Positions 38,588 through 48,086 are shown, numbered from the stretch's first letter. The stretch: DNA of 64,000 bases from Pseudomonas sp. TH31 (GCF_016650815.1 NZ_JAEKEZ010000010.1:515996-579995); one strand, 5' to 3'. Notes: generated by a model from the sequence alone, not told the origin. A program made the numbers and translations.

Positions 38588-39261
38588 GTACAACGCTCAT
38601 TGAACAAGTAGCCGAGGCCACGCACGGTGTCGATCGGTTTGAACCCGGAGGGGCCTTCGAGTTTGCGGCGCAGGCGGCCGACCAGTACTTCGATCACATT
38701 CGGATCGCGCTCGTCGTCATCCGGGTAGAGCTGTTCCATCAAGCGGTCCTTGGCCACCACTTGCTGGTGATGGCGCATCAGGTACTCGAGAATCCGGTAT
38801 TCGTACGCGGTCAGCGCCAGCGGCTGTTCTTCGAGGGACGCCTGCTTGCGATTGAGGTCGAGCATCAACGGCCCGGCGACAATGGTCGACTGAGTGAACC
38901 CGCTGGAACGGCGCAACAAGGCATTGAGCCGGGCGTCCAGTTCTTCGAACTGGAATGGCTTGACCACGTAGTCGTCGGCACCGGCGGCAAGGCCTTCAAC
39001 CTTGTCCTGCCAATTGCCGCGAGCAGTGAGGATCAGGATCGGAAAGGCCTTGCCCTGGGAGCGCAGCAGACGGATCAGGTCAAGCCCGCCCATGCCCGGC
39101 AACCCGAGGTCGATCACCGCCAGGTCATGGTTGAACTGCTCGGTCTGATACAGCGCCTCTTCGGCGTTGGCCACGGACTCGACCACGTGACCGCTATCCG
39201 TCAGGCGGGTTTGCAGGTGATGGCGCAGCAGCGCTTCATCTTCGACGACCAGCAGTTTCAT
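38584..39261 (-). CDS. phoP: Response regulator PhoP, 225 aa
   Basis: An OmpR-family regulator. The phospho-acceptor is Asp51 in LAVIDLGLPGMGG and the conserved Lys is in DDYVVKPFQ. The C-terminal winged helix has LTAYEYRILEYLM and EVLVGRLRRKLEG. It overlaps phoQ by four bases and follows oprH by 120 bases. In P. aeruginosa PhoP activates its own operon under low magnesium, driving LPS modification and OprH. Phased half-sites upstream of oprH support the same autoregulation here. Confidence 0.96.
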   Translation of the reverse strand: MKLLVVEDEALLRHHLQTRLTDSGHVVESVANAEEALYQTEQFNHDLAVIDLGLPGMGGLDLIRLLRSQGKAFPILILTARGNWQDKVEGLAAGADDYVVKPFQFEELDARLNALLRRSSGFTQSTIVAGPLMLDLNRKQASLEEQPLALTAYEYRILEYLMRHHQQVVAKDRLMEQLYPDDDERDPNVIEVLVGRLRRKLEGPSGFKPIDTVRGLGYLFNERCT

Positions 39262-39329
39262 AACGCTCTCCCGGGCAAAACAACATCTCCAGAGGCATGC
39301 TCACATGCCTCGATGACCAACATGGCGAC

Positions 39330-39358
39330 GCCGGATCACCCCTTCAGGGTGACCCGGC
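39330..39358 (-). promoter_or_regulatory. Stem-loop between oprH and phoP
   Basis: GCCGGATCACCC and GGGTGACCCGGC pair over 12 positions with one G-T pair and a 5-base loop. There is no T run, so it is not a standard terminator. Within the oprH-phoP transcript it could set the ratio of oprH to phoPQ by attenuation or by blocking 3' decay. Confidence 0.6.
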
Positions 39359-39381
39359 GCAGGTCCATCACGAACCGCTTG

Positions 39382-39983
39382 TTAGAAAGCGTAATTCGCC
39401 GACAAATACGTCTGGGCGCTGCTGTTCAGGGCCAGCGACCCTAGTTTGCTGCCACCGCGCTCGCTCATTTCGGTGCTGGCATTGCTGCGCAGGTAACGGT
39501 AACCCAGCTCGACCGAAGTGTTTTGTGAAACTTGCTGCAACACACCGACCTGGCCGCCGAGGGCGTAACCGATGTCGCTATCGCGGCTGAAGCCCGGGGA
39601 CTCCTGGGTCATTTTGGTGATACCGACCGTGGCGCCGCCAAACAATTTAGTGCTGCCGCCCACCGGGTAGAACAAATCGTAGCTGCCCAGCAGGTTTTCC
39701 TGGCGCAGTTTAATGCCATTGTGCGAGCCCGACACGTTGTCGTAAGTGGCGTAGTAACGGCCCTGATTGTTTTGCTGGCCCAGCCGCACCCCCAAGTGGT
39801 GTCCTTGCCGATCACGCCGTCGGCGTTCGGACTGTTGAGGTTGTCGTTCAAGGCGTGGGATTTGTTCACCTTGTCGCTGGTCTGGCCGAGGGTCAGGCCG
39901 GCGAAGGTGCCGTCAGTCGCATTGGCGGCCGCGCTGGCGCCGAAGACGGCGAAAGCCAGAAGCAGTTTTTTCAATCCAGTCAT
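39382..39983 (-). CDS. oprH: Outer membrane protein OprH, frame broken near 39791
   Basis: OprH is an eight-stranded outer membrane barrel that binds LPS and replaces divalent cations under low magnesium. The signal peptide MTGLKKLLLAFAVFGASAAANA is followed by TFAGLTLGQTSDKVNKSHALN as in P. aeruginosa OprH; the later part (GQQNNQGRYYATYDN, SYDLFYPVGG, LGYRYLRSNASTEM, terminal YAF) is in another frame. One base is missing from a five-C run at 39789-39793 (plus strand). Repaired length is about 200, the normal size. It is the first gene of the oprH-phoPQ operon. Confidence 0.93.
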
Positions 39984-40025
39984 AGGAAGTTTCCTTATGC
40001 GCTATCGCTTTTTGGGTACGGGGCA

Positions 40026-40081
40026 AGGTTACTCACCCGCCCCTGAACTCCCCCTGAACGCACTCTGAACCTAAGCTGAAT
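40026..40081 (-). promoter_or_regulatory. PhoP box array and promoter of oprH
   Basis: Four half-sites GTTCAG (three exact, the most distal ATTCAG) recur with an exact period of 11 bases at 40043, 40054, 40065 and 40076 on the minus strand. Two such half-sites with a 5-base spacer form a PhoP box. The nearest one is 11 bases from a -10-like TAACCT (40026-40031), the spacing expected for PhoP-activated promoters. The oprH start is 43 bases further. Confidence 0.85.
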
Positions 40082-40128
40082 CAAATCGACTAGGCTGTTT
40101 TGATCACTTCGTTAAAGGAGACCCGACC

Positions 40129-40920
40129 ATGCGCATGTTCCTAGCCCTCGTTTTACTGGCCTTGAGCGGGCTGACTCAGGCTGCGATCAAGACCCAGGAA
40201 ATCCCCTACCAAAGTACCGACGGTACAAAAATGATCGGCTACTACGCCTATGACGATGCGGTCAAAGGCCCGCGCCCGGGCGTGGTGGTGGTGCATGAGT
40301 TCTGGGGGCTGAACGATTACGCCAAGCGCCGCGCCCGGGACCTCGCCGGTCTGGGCTATAGCGCGTTGGCCATCGACATGTATGGCGGCGGCAAGAACAC
40401 CGAGCATCCGAAGGACGCCATGGCCTTCATGCAAGAAGCACTGAAGGACAGCGCGGTGGCTAGCGCTCGTTTCCAGGCAGGGCTTGATCTGTTGAAACAA
40501 CAGCCGCAGACCGACCCGAACAAACTCGCGGCCATCGGTTATTGCTTCGGCGGTGGCGTAGTGCTGAATGCGGCGCGTCAGGGCTTGCCGTTGAAAGGTG
40601 TGGTGAGTTTCCACGGGGCACTGGCAACCAACACGCCAGCAACACCGGGCAGCGTGAAGGCGAAAATCCTCGTCGAGCATGGCGCCAAGGACAGCATGGT
40701 CACCTCGGATAACGTGGCGGCGTTCAAGTCTGAAATGGACAAGGCCAGGGCCGACTACAAGTTCGTCAGCCTGGCGGACGCCAAGCATGGGTTCACCAAC
40801 CCGGATGCAGATCGCTTGAGCCATGGTGATCATGGCGGGCCGGACATTGGTTACAACAAGGCGGCGGATGCCAGTTCGTGGGCGGACATGAAGGCGTTTT
40901 TCAAAAAGATATTTAGCTGA
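40129..40920 (+). CDS. Secreted dienelactone hydrolase family protein, 263 aa
   Basis: An alpha/beta hydrolase of the dienelactone hydrolase family with a signal peptide (MRMFLALVLLALSGLTQAA, cleavage near 19), so it would act in the periplasm. The nucleophile motif GYCFGGG is near 140, the Asp in HGAKDSMV near 190 and the His in DAKHGFTNPD near 222 complete the triad. Cys as nucleophile is the family norm. AAGGAG precedes the ATG. The substrate is unknown. It diverges from oprH across 145 bases that hold the PhoP boxes, so PhoP control of both genes is possible. Confidence 0.9.
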   Translation: MRMFLALVLLALSGLTQAAIKTQEIPYQSTDGTKMIGYYAYDDAVKGPRPGVVVVHEFWGLNDYAKRRARDLAGLGYSALAIDMYGGGKNTEHPKDAMAFMQEALKDSAVASARFQAGLDLLKQQPQTDPNKLAAIGYCFGGGVVLNAARQGLPLKGVVSFHGALATNTPATPGSVKAKILVEHGAKDSMVTSDNVAAFKSEMDKARADYKFVSLADAKHGFTNPDADRLSHGDHGGPDIGYNKAADASSWADMKAFFKKIFS

Positions 40921-40938
40921 GTCGGTAGACCGTGGCGC

Positions 40939-41013
40939 GGCCATTCGCGAGCAGGCTCGCTCCCACAGGGGAATGCATTTCACATGTGGGAGCGAGCCTG
41001 CTCGCGAATGGCC
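40939..41013. repeat. Palindrome pair, family B
   Basis: Perfectly paired arms GGCCATTCGCGAGCAGGCTC and the complement, with a loop of about 12 bases. It lies between the dienelactone hydrolase gene and pcpS, both on the plus strand. Confidence 0.9.
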
Positions 41014-41065
41014 TCGACGCCGATCTGAACCTTTGCACTACCCAGCCGCGACCCAACCCGGCAAA

Positions 41066-41800
41066 ATGCCCGCCATGAATCCCGCCCCCGCCCTGCCCGT
41101 CTGCTGCACCCCACTTGAGGCCCATTGGCCGCTACCGTTCGTGCTGCCCGATGCAGTGCTGCTGAGTACTCACTTCGACACCTCGCAACTGGCCGGCGAT
41201 GACTTCCAGCGCAGCGCCATTGAGCCGCCCGCGAGCATCCAGCGTTCGGTGGCCAAGCGTCAGGCCGAGTTTCTGGCCGGGCGTGTTTGCGCCCGGGCCG
41301 CGCTGCAACAACTGGAAGGGCTGAGCTTTATCCCGGCCATTGGCGAAGACCGGGCACCGGTTTGGCCGGCGCACATCACCGGTTCGATCACCCACAGCAC
41401 CGGCCAGGCTGCGGCCATTGTTGCGAAGAAAGCGCACTGGCGCGGCCTGGGCCTGGACCTGGAAAACCTGCTCAATGTCGAACGGGCCGAGCGCCTGGCC
41501 GGGGAGATCCTTACGCCGCCGGAGTTACAGCGCATGGCGGCGGGCAGCTCTGATCAATTGGCGTTGCTGGTCACCCTGACGTTTTCGGTGAAGGAAAGCC
41601 TGTTCAAGGCGCTCTACCCGATCGTGCAAAAGCGCTTTTATTTCGAACACGCCGAAGTGCTGGAATGGACCGAGAGCGGTCAGGTGCGGTTGCGGCTGCT
41701 CACGGACTTGTCCAGTGAGTGGTGTAACGGGACTGAATTGGACGCGCAGTTTGGGGTGCAGGATGGGCAGTTGTTGAGTTTGGTCAGCATCAAGGCTTGA
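41066..41800 (+). CDS. pcpS: 4'-Phosphopantetheinyl transferase PcpS, 244 aa
   Basis: PcpS loads the phosphopantetheine arm of CoA onto carrier proteins. In P. aeruginosa it is the only such enzyme and serves both fatty acid and siderophore synthesis. The sequence follows that protein: CCTPLEAHWPLPF at the start, KRQAEFLAGRVCARAAL near 70, GSITHSTGQAAAIVA near 110, the GLDLE magnesium site near 130 and FSVKESLFKALYP near 175. The MPAMNPAP start is chosen by comparison with PcpS. Length 244 is near the 242 of PcpS. Confidence 0.93.
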   Translation: MPAMNPAPALPVCCTPLEAHWPLPFVLPDAVLLSTHFDTSQLAGDDFQRSAIEPPASIQRSVAKRQAEFLAGRVCARAALQQLEGLSFIPAIGEDRAPVWPAHITGSITHSTGQAAAIVAKKAHWRGLGLDLENLLNVERAERLAGEILTPPELQRMAAGSSDQLALLVTLTFSVKESLFKALYPIVQKRFYFEHAEVLEWTESGQVRLRLLTDLSSEWCNGTELDAQFGVQDGQLLSLVSIKA

Positions 41801-41824
41801 GATCTTCTGTATCCGGGCGGGCCT

Positions 41825-41906
41825 CTTCGCGGGCAAGCCTCGCTCCTACAAGTGTTGCGTCGTGCCCGCCCCCAAACCTGTAGGAGCGAGGCTTGCCCGC
41901 GAAGGC
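41825..41906. repeat. Palindrome pair, family C
   Basis: Arms TTCGCGGGCAAGCCTCGCTC and its complement, about 35 bases apart. It separates the convergent pcpS and rstB-like genes. Confidence 0.88.
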
Positions 41907-41928
41907 GGTGGCCCTGACACCCACAACC

Positions 41929-43538
41929 TCAACGCTTTTCCTGATTGCGCGGCCAGCTCAAACTGAAACACGCCCCGCCCAGACTTTTACTCTTGCTGAT
42001 CAGCGCCCGCCCGTCATGCCAATGGACGATCCGCCGCACGATAGACAGCCCCAACCCATGCCCCCGGACGCGCGGGTCCGGCTGTCATCAAGGCGCAGGA
42101 ACGGCGTGAAGATTTTCTCCCAGGCCACTTCCGGCACGCCCGGCCCGTCATCCTCGACATCGACCCGGCAGCGCAACTGCCCCACCTGATAACTGACGGT
42201 CACCCGCGACTGCGCATGGCGCATGGCGTTGCCAACCAGGTTTTGCAACGCCCGGTGCAAGTAGCGCGGTTCAGCTTCGACCCAGGCATCGTCACAATCG
42301 GCGGCCGACAGGCACAACCCTCGTTGTACCGTGACGTCCGCGCGCAACGGCGCCAGTTCCCCGATCACCTGATTGACCAGCGCATCGAGATCGATGCGCT
42401 GGAAATTCAACGCCGGAGAGCCCTGTTCCAGCCGCGCATAGGTGAGCATCTCGTCCACCAACTTGTCGAGGTCCTCGATGTCGTGGTCCATGCCTTCGCG
42501 GTACTTTTCCAGAGCCTGGGGCGTGGTGGCCGAGCCAATCATTTCCAGGCCAAAACGCAGGCGTGCCACCGGCGTACGCAGTTCATGGGACACCGCGCGC
42601 ACCAGCTCGCGCTGAATCGCCAGCAGTTGCTGCAAGTGCTCAGCCATGCCGTTGAACGCCGCCGCCAGACGCCCGACCGAATCTGCGCCGCGCGCCGGCA
42701 CGCGGGTTTCCAGGCTGCCCCTGGCGATGCGCGTGGCGGCGGCTTCGAGGCCGCGTAAGCGCCGCTCGAGTTGCCGCACCAGCAAGTAAACGATCAAACC
42801 GATCAGCGTCAGTCCAAGGGCGGCAATCAGCACCAGCCACTCCGGCGGATACGGGTTCATCTGAAACAGCGGGCCGATTTCCAGCACCCACGGCGTGCCG
42901 ACCATGCCGGCAAACACCCGGATCGAATCGCCGCCCTTGCCCAGCGCCATTACCGTGTCGCCCTCGGACACCCGACGACTCTGATCCTCGTCCATGTCGG
43001 CCTCTTCGACCGTGACCAGCCGCAGGTCAAAACCGAAGCCTTTATCTTCTTTCAATTGCGCCAGGCGTTTGGGTTGCTCGGCGACCGGGTAGCGCACCAG
43101 TTCGTCGGCCAACAAATAAATGGTTGCCCGGGCCAATTGCTCGCTGATCTGCTGGACTTCCCCGGTGAGCACCAGTTGCTCTTTGTCGCTGACCAACCGG
43201 TAAACCTTTGCTGCGTGAGGGCCGGTCTGCTCGACCAGCGCATGGCCACGCAGCACACGGGTGCGCTGGGTCAGGTCGAGGTCAGTCTGGGCGAAGGTCT
43301 GCAACGCCAGGGGAATGCCCAGCAGACGCTCCCAGACCAGCAACGCCCGGTGGCGCTCGGTCTCGTTCATGGGTTGCAGGTTGTCGGCCATCAGCGAAAA
43401 CGTGCCGTGAGCCAGGCGCTCACGGTATTGCTCGCTACGCACCTGGTTGAGCAGGTGCAGCGCCAGCACGCCGAGCACCGCCACCAGGACCAGCGCCGCA
43501 CACATGCCGCCGTAGATGCGCAGGAAGATCGAGTTCAC
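41929..43538 (-). CDS. rstB: RstB-like sensor histidine kinase, frame broken near 42063
   Basis: A membrane kinase with helices at about 8-28 and 258-278 around a periplasmic domain of about 230 residues. A HAMP region (ERRLRGLEAAATRIARGSLE), the H-box LVRAVSHELRTPVARLR (His near 320), the N-box LQNLVGNAMRHA and, in the next frame, HGLGLSIVRRIVHWH follow. One base is missing from a five-C run at 42061-42065. With it the gene ends at 41929 and gives about 536 residues. It is like PA1158, beside nrdA in P. aeruginosa. The stimulus is unknown. It overlaps the regulator gene by four bases. Confidence 0.88.
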
Positions 43539-44247
43539 AGCGTGCAGGCTTGCGGAACGAACAAGTAACCCTTGCTGCGTACGGTCTTGATCAACCGCGG
43601 GTGCTCCGGGTCATCACCGATCTTGGGGCGAATGCGCGAGATGCGCACGTCGATAGAGCGGTCCTGGCCGTCATAACCGATGCCGCGCAATGCGGTGAAG
43701 ATTTCTTCCCGGGACAGGATGCGCCCGGCGTTGGCCACCAGCAGCCAGAGCAAGTCGAACTCGGCGCTGGTCAGTTCGATGCCGTTGTCATTGAGCCAGG
43801 CTTCGCGCAAGGCGTTGTCCACCACCAACGGACCGAACTGCAAGCGCCGGAGTTTTTCCGGGGCCACTTCCGGCGCTTCGCTGCGGCGCAGCAAGGCCTG
43901 GATACGTGCCAGCAGCAAGCGCGGGCGCACCGGTTTGCAGACGTAGTCGTCGGCGCCCAGGTCCAGGCCGAGAATCTGGTCGGCGTCATCGGTACGAGCA
44001 GTGAGCATCAGGATCGGCCCGTCATACTTGTCGCGTACCTTGCGGCAGATGCTCAGGCCATCCTCCCGGGCAGCATCAGGTCGAGGATCACCAGGTCTGG
44101 CTGCTCCTTGATGATCCGCGCCGCCGCCAGGGCGCCATTGCCTTCGATTGCCACGCACAGGCCATTGGCTTCGAGGTAATCACGGGTCAGTTCGGCCAGA
44201 CGCTGGTCGTCTTCGACAATCAATACCTGCCAGGCTTCTTGCTCCAC
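43535..44247 (-). CDS. rstA: RstA-like response regulator, frame broken near 44066
   Basis: An OmpR-family regulator. The receiver begins QVLIVEDDQRLAELTRDYL; the phospho-acceptor Asp is in LVILDLMLPG, at which point the frame breaks: one base is missing at CCCGGG (44065-44070), and with it LPGEDGLSICRKVRD follows. The conserved Lys in DDYVCKPVRPR and a winged helix with LTSAEFDLLWLLV and RISRIRPKIGDD are in the second frame. A GTG start with AGAGGT upstream is chosen. Repaired length is about 237. It pairs with the overlapping kinase and is divergent from nrdA. Confidence 0.88.
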
Positions 44248-44538
44248 CGGTGACCTCTGCTTGCCAACAACACTAATAAGGAAGGATCCGCCCGTCTTTT
44301 TGTAATGATTGGGGAGGATAAGAATGCTTGTGTACCGGCCGATTGTATAAACGTCGACTGCCGAGAAAACAAGTCGGCAAATGCGTTCGGACAACGCGTT
44401 TTTTTGTGATAGGGTTCGCGCCCTTAAAAACTGCCCCAACCGTTTTCAATCGTGAAAATACCATGACAAACGGTCGACTCCAGCAGGGTCGCGGCCTACA
44501 CGCTGTTTCCACGTTTCACACACAATTTACGCACAGGC

Positions 44539-44547
44539 TTATCCACA
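44539..44547 (+). promoter_or_regulatory. DnaA box upstream of nrdA
   Basis: TTATCCACA, a perfect consensus DnaA box. DnaA binding upstream of nrdAB is established in E. coli. A single copy could also be chance. Confidence 0.6.
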
Positions 44548-44574
44548 GGCAGTACGTTGCAATCACCCCCCAAA

Positions 44575-44620
44575 ACGCATTATCTTGTACCTCGGCGCTA
44601 AAAAACCCTACATGTAGGGT
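44575..44620 (+). promoter_or_regulatory. Candidate NrdR box pair
   Basis: Two 16-base sites 30 bases apart: ACGCATTATCTTGTAC at 44575 (11 of 16 to the NrdR consensus) and ACCCTACATGTAGGGT at 44605 (12 of 16, perfectly symmetric, extended to 22 bp). NrdR usually binds two boxes about three helical turns apart upstream of nrd genes. Confidence 0.55.
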
Positions 44621-44981
44621 TTTCGCCAAAAAACCAAACACAAATCAGACACCAAATTCAAGCGCTTTTATTGCCTTTGTCTGGTTGAACCAAACGTATT
44701 TTCAGAAGACCAAACTGCACGAGCGGATGGCTGCTGTTTTTGAGCCCCAAGCGGCGAAAACGGTACGGGTGTTGCAGTCAATAACTGTCACCCAAAAGGA
44801 ATTCGGTTTTCAGCCTACGGCTTGAAACCAAAGACTTCGGCATGGAAGCGGCGCTCAAAAGGCCCCTTCCTGAACTGTCCCGAAGTTGTTATGCCCGGCG
44901 CTCGCCGGTTGTAGTGCTTCAGGACGGAACGGTGGGCACCGTGATGGTGCCCAAACAAACATAGAGAACGTGGAGACACCC

Positions 44982-47876
44982 ATGCAAACCGACACAACTC
45001 GCGAGAACCCGCAGGGCACCTTGCCGCAGGCCGCTGATTCGAATTCGGATCTGTCCGCTACCGCGCCTGGCCAACTGCGCGTGATCAAGCGTAACGGCAC
45101 TGTCGTTCCTTACACCGATGACAAAATCACCGTCGCCATCACCAAAGCGTTTCTCGCAGTTGAGGGCGGCACTGCTGCTGCCTCGTCGCGAATCCACGAC
45201 ACCGTTGCCCGCCTGACCGAACAAGTCACCGCGACCTTCAAGCGTCGCATGCCTTCTGGCGGCACTATCCACATTGAAGAAATCCAGGACCAGGTTGAAC
45301 TGGCCCTGATGCGTGCCGGCGAGCAGAAAGTGGCCCGCGACTACGTGATCTACCGTGACGGTCGCTCGAAAGAACGCGCTGCCCACGCGCCGAGCGAAGA
45401 AGCCGTCAACGCTCACCCGTCGATTCGCATCACCCGCGCCGATGGCACCTTTGCTCCACTGGACATGGGCCGCCTGAACACTATCGTCACCGAAGCGTGC
45501 GAAGGCCTGGAAGAAGTCGACGGCGACCTGATCCAGCGCGAAACCCTGAAAAACCTGTACGACGGCGTGGCCCTGACCGACGTCAACACCGCTCTGGTGA
45601 TGACCGCCCGTACCCTGGTTGAGCGTGAGCCGAACTACTCGTTCGTGACTGCTCGCCTGTTGATGGACACCCTGCGTGCCGAAGGCCTGAGCTTCCTGGA
45701 AGTGGCTGAAAGCGCGACCCACCACGAAATGGTCGACCTGTACGCCAAGGCCCTGCCTTCGTACATCGCCAAGGGTATTGAATTCGAACTGCTGAACCCG
45801 GTCCTCGCTACCTTCGACCTGGAAAAACTCGGCAAGGCGATCAACCACGAGCGCGATCAGCAGTTCACGTACCTGGGCCTGCAAACCCTGTACGACCGTT
45901 ACTTCATCCACAAGGATGGTATCCGTTTCGAACTGCCGCAGATCTTCTTCATGCGCGTGGCCATGGGCCTGGCGATCGAAGAGAAGAACAAGGAAGACCG
46001 TGCGATCGAGTTCTACAACCTGTTGTCGTCCTTCGACTACATGTCCTCGACCCCTACCCTGTTCAACGCCGGTACCCTGCGTCCACAGCTGTCAAGCTGC
46101 TACCTGACCACCGTGCCGGATGACCTGTCGGGCATCTACCACGCGATCCACGACAACGCCATGTTGTCCAAATTCGCTGGCGGCCTGGGCAACGACTGGA
46201 CGCCGGTTCGTGCCTTGGGTTCGTACATCAAGGGCACCAACGGCAAATCCCAGGGCGTTGTTCCGTTCCTGAAAGTGGTGAACGACACCGCCGTAGCCGT
46301 TAACCAGGGTGGCAAGCGCAAAGGCGCTGTCTGTGCCTACCTGGAAACCTGGCACATGGACATCGAAGAGTTCATCGAACTGCGCAAGAACACCGGTGAT
46401 GATCGTCGTCGTACCCACGACATGAACACTGCCAACTGGATCCCTGACCTGTTCATGAAGCGCGTCTTCGATGACGGCAAGTGGACCCTGTTCTCGCCGT
46501 CCGAAGTTCCGGATCTGCACGACCTGACCGGCAAGGCCTTCGAAGAGCGCTACGAGTACTACGAAGCGCTGTCCGAGTACCCGGGCAAGATCAAGCTGTT
46601 CAAGACCATCCAGGCCAAAGACCTGTGGCGCAAAATGTTGTCCATGCTGTTTGAAACCGGCCACCCATGGCTGACCTTCAAAGACCCGTGCAACCTGCGC
46701 AGCCCGCAGCAGCACGTGGGCGTGGTCCACAGCTCGAATCTGTGCACCGAGATCACCTTGAACACCAACAAGGACGAGATCGCCGTTTGCAACCTGGGCT
46801 CGATCAACCTGCCGAACCACATCACCAACGGCAAGCTGGACACCGCCAAGCTGGAACGCACCGTGAACACCGCTGTTCGCATGCTCGATAACGTTATCGA
46901 CATCAACTACTACTCGGTGCCACAAGCGAAGAACTCCAACTTCAAGCACCGTCCGGTCGGTCTGGGCATCATGGGCTTCCAGGATGCGCTGTACCTGCAG
47001 CACATTCCTTACGGTTCCGACGCTGCCGTCGAATTCGCCGACAAGTCCATGGAAGCGGTCAGCTACTACGCGATCCAGGCTTCCTGCGACCTGGCCGACG
47101 AGCGCGGCGCCTACGAGACGTTCCAGGGTTCGCTGTGGTCCAAAGGCATCCTGCCGCTGGATTCGCAACAGATCCTGATCGAGCAACGTGGCCAGAAGTA
47201 CATCGACGTGGACCTGAACGAATCCCTGGACTGGGCACCGGTTCGTGCCCGTGTACAGAAAGGCATTCGTAACTCCAATATCATGGCCATCGCACCGACC
47301 GCCACCATCGCCAACATCACTGGCGTCTCGCAGTCGATCGAACCGACCTACCAGAACCTCTATGTGAAATCGAACCTGTCGGGCGAATTCACCGTGATCA
47401 ACCCGTACCTGGTTCGCGACCTCAAGGCTCGCGGCCTGTGGGACTCGGTCATGATCAACGACCTGAAGTACTACGACGGTTCGGTTCAACAAATCGAGCG
47501 CATCCCGCAAGAACTCAAAGAGCTCTACGCGACGGCCTTCGAAGTGGACACCAAGTGGATCGTTGACGCGGCAAGCCGTCGTCAGAAGTGGATCGACCAG
47601 GCTCAATCGCTGAACCTGTACATCGCTGGCGCTTCGGGCAAGAAACTGGACGTGACCTACCGCATGGCTTGGTACCGTGGCCTGAAAACCACTTACTACC
47701 TCCGCGCCCTGGCCGCGACCAGCACCGAGAAGTCGACCATCAACACCGGCAAGCTGAACGCTGTTTCCAGCGGCGGCAACCACGGTGATGACTCGGTCCT
47801 GGCCGCTCCTGCCGGTCCGGCGCCAGTGCCTAAGGCCTGCGCGATTGACGAGCCTGATTGCGAAGCTTGCCAATAA
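44982..47876 (+). CDS. nrdA: Class Ia ribonucleotide reductase large subunit NrdA, 964 aa
   Basis: NrdA reduces ribonucleoside diphosphates to deoxy forms with a radical supplied by NrdB. The N-terminal region carries two ATP-cone domains (VIKRNGTVVPYTDDKITVAI near 30 and IRITRADGTFAPLDMGRLN near 145), as in Pseudomonas NrdA. The active site has SSCYLTTVPDD, NLCTEITL (Asn-Cys-x-Glu) and the C-terminal shuttle cysteines in PDCEACQ. Length is near that of the P. aeruginosa protein. GGAG precedes the ATG. In P. aeruginosa nrdB follows nrdA; here a terminator and a repeat follow instead. Confidence 0.97.
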   Translation: MQTDTTRENPQGTLPQAADSNSDLSATAPGQLRVIKRNGTVVPYTDDKITVAITKAFLAVEGGTAAASSRIHDTVARLTEQVTATFKRRMPSGGTIHIEEIQDQVELALMRAGEQKVARDYVIYRDGRSKERAAHAPSEEAVNAHPSIRITRADGTFAPLDMGRLNTIVTEACEGLEEVDGDLIQRETLKNLYDGVALTDVNTALVMTARTLVEREPNYSFVTARLLMDTLRAEGLSFLEVAESATHHEMVDLYAKALPSYIAKGIEFELLNPVLATFDLEKLGKAINHERDQQFTYLGLQTLYDRYFIHKDGIRFELPQIFFMRVAMGLAIEEKNKEDRAIEFYNLLSSFDYMSSTPTLFNAGTLRPQLSSCYLTTVPDDLSGIYHAIHDNAMLSKFAGGLGNDWTPVRALGSYIKGTNGKSQGVVPFLKVVNDTAVAVNQGGKRKGAVCAYLETWHMDIEEFIELRKNTGDDRRRTHDMNTANWIPDLFMKRVFDDGKWTLFSPSEVPDLHDLTGKAFEERYEYYEALSEYPGKIKLFKTIQAKDLWRKMLSMLFETGHPWLTFKDPCNLRSPQQHVGVVHSSNLCTEITLNTNKDEIAVCNLGSINLPNHITNGKLDTAKLERTVNTAVRMLDNVIDINYYSVPQAKNSNFKHRPVGLGIMGFQDALYLQHIPYGSDAAVEFADKSMEAVSYYAIQASCDLADERGAYETFQGSLWSKGILPLDSQQILIEQRGQKYIDVDLNESLDWAPVRARVQKGIRNSNIMAIAPTATIANITGVSQSIEPTYQNLYVKSNLSGEFTVINPYLVRDLKARGLWDSVMINDLKYYDGSVQQIERIPQELKELYATAFEVDTKWIVDAASRRQKWIDQAQSLNLYIAGASGKKLDVTYRMAWYRGLKTTYYLRALAATSTEKSTINTGKLNAVSSGGNHGDDSVLAAPAGPAPVPKACAIDEPDCEACQ

Positions 47877-47910
47877 GCTGAGCCGGTAAGCGCTTAACGG
47901 CGCTTACTTG

Positions 47911-47950
47911 AAACCCCCGATTAGTTCTCTACTGGTCGGGGGTTTTCTTT
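47911..47950 (+). terminator. Terminator of nrdA
   Basis: AAACCCCCGA and TCGGGGGTTT pair over ten positions around a 15-base loop, followed by TCTTT. It lies 35 bases after the nrdA stop. Confidence 0.85.
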
Positions 47951-47961
47951 GCCCCTTCTTT

Positions 47962-48048
47962 AAGATCAAAGATCGCAGCCTTCGGCAGCTCCTACGGGGG
48001 GATGCATTCCAATGTAGGAGCTGCCGAAGGCTGCGATCTTTTGATCTT
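47962..48048. repeat. Inverted repeat, family A
   Basis: Arms AAGATCAAAGATCGCAGCC and the complement with a one-base difference (AAAG against AAAAG). It lies between the convergent nrdA and flgE genes. Confidence 0.9.
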
Positions 48049-48062
48049 GATCTGTCAGGCAC

Positions 48063-48086
48063 AAAAAAGCCCCTCTTGCGAGGGGC
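48063..48086 (-). terminator. Terminator of flgBCDE
   Basis: On the minus strand GCCCCTC / GAGGGGC with a 4-base loop, followed by a six-base T run. It is 31 bases after the flgE stop. Confidence 0.9.

Larger units (their letters stand above)
44248..44981. promoter_or_regulatory. Long nrdA / rstA-like control region
   Basis: A 734-base gene-free region. It holds a perfect DnaA box (44539-44547), a candidate NrdR box pair (44575-44620) inside a larger 22-bp palindrome, an A+T-rich tract at 44590-44740, and a stem-loop TGGGCACC-N5-GGTGCCCA at 44933-44953 just before the nrdA ribosome site. Divergent promoters for nrdA and the rstA-like gene must lie here. The nrdA leader may exceed 300 bases if the promoter lies at the boxes. 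Confidence 0.6.

Noticed and set aside
44820..44960. Cobalamin riboswitch before nrdA
   Set aside because: I see a local stem-loop but no B12-box-like core.
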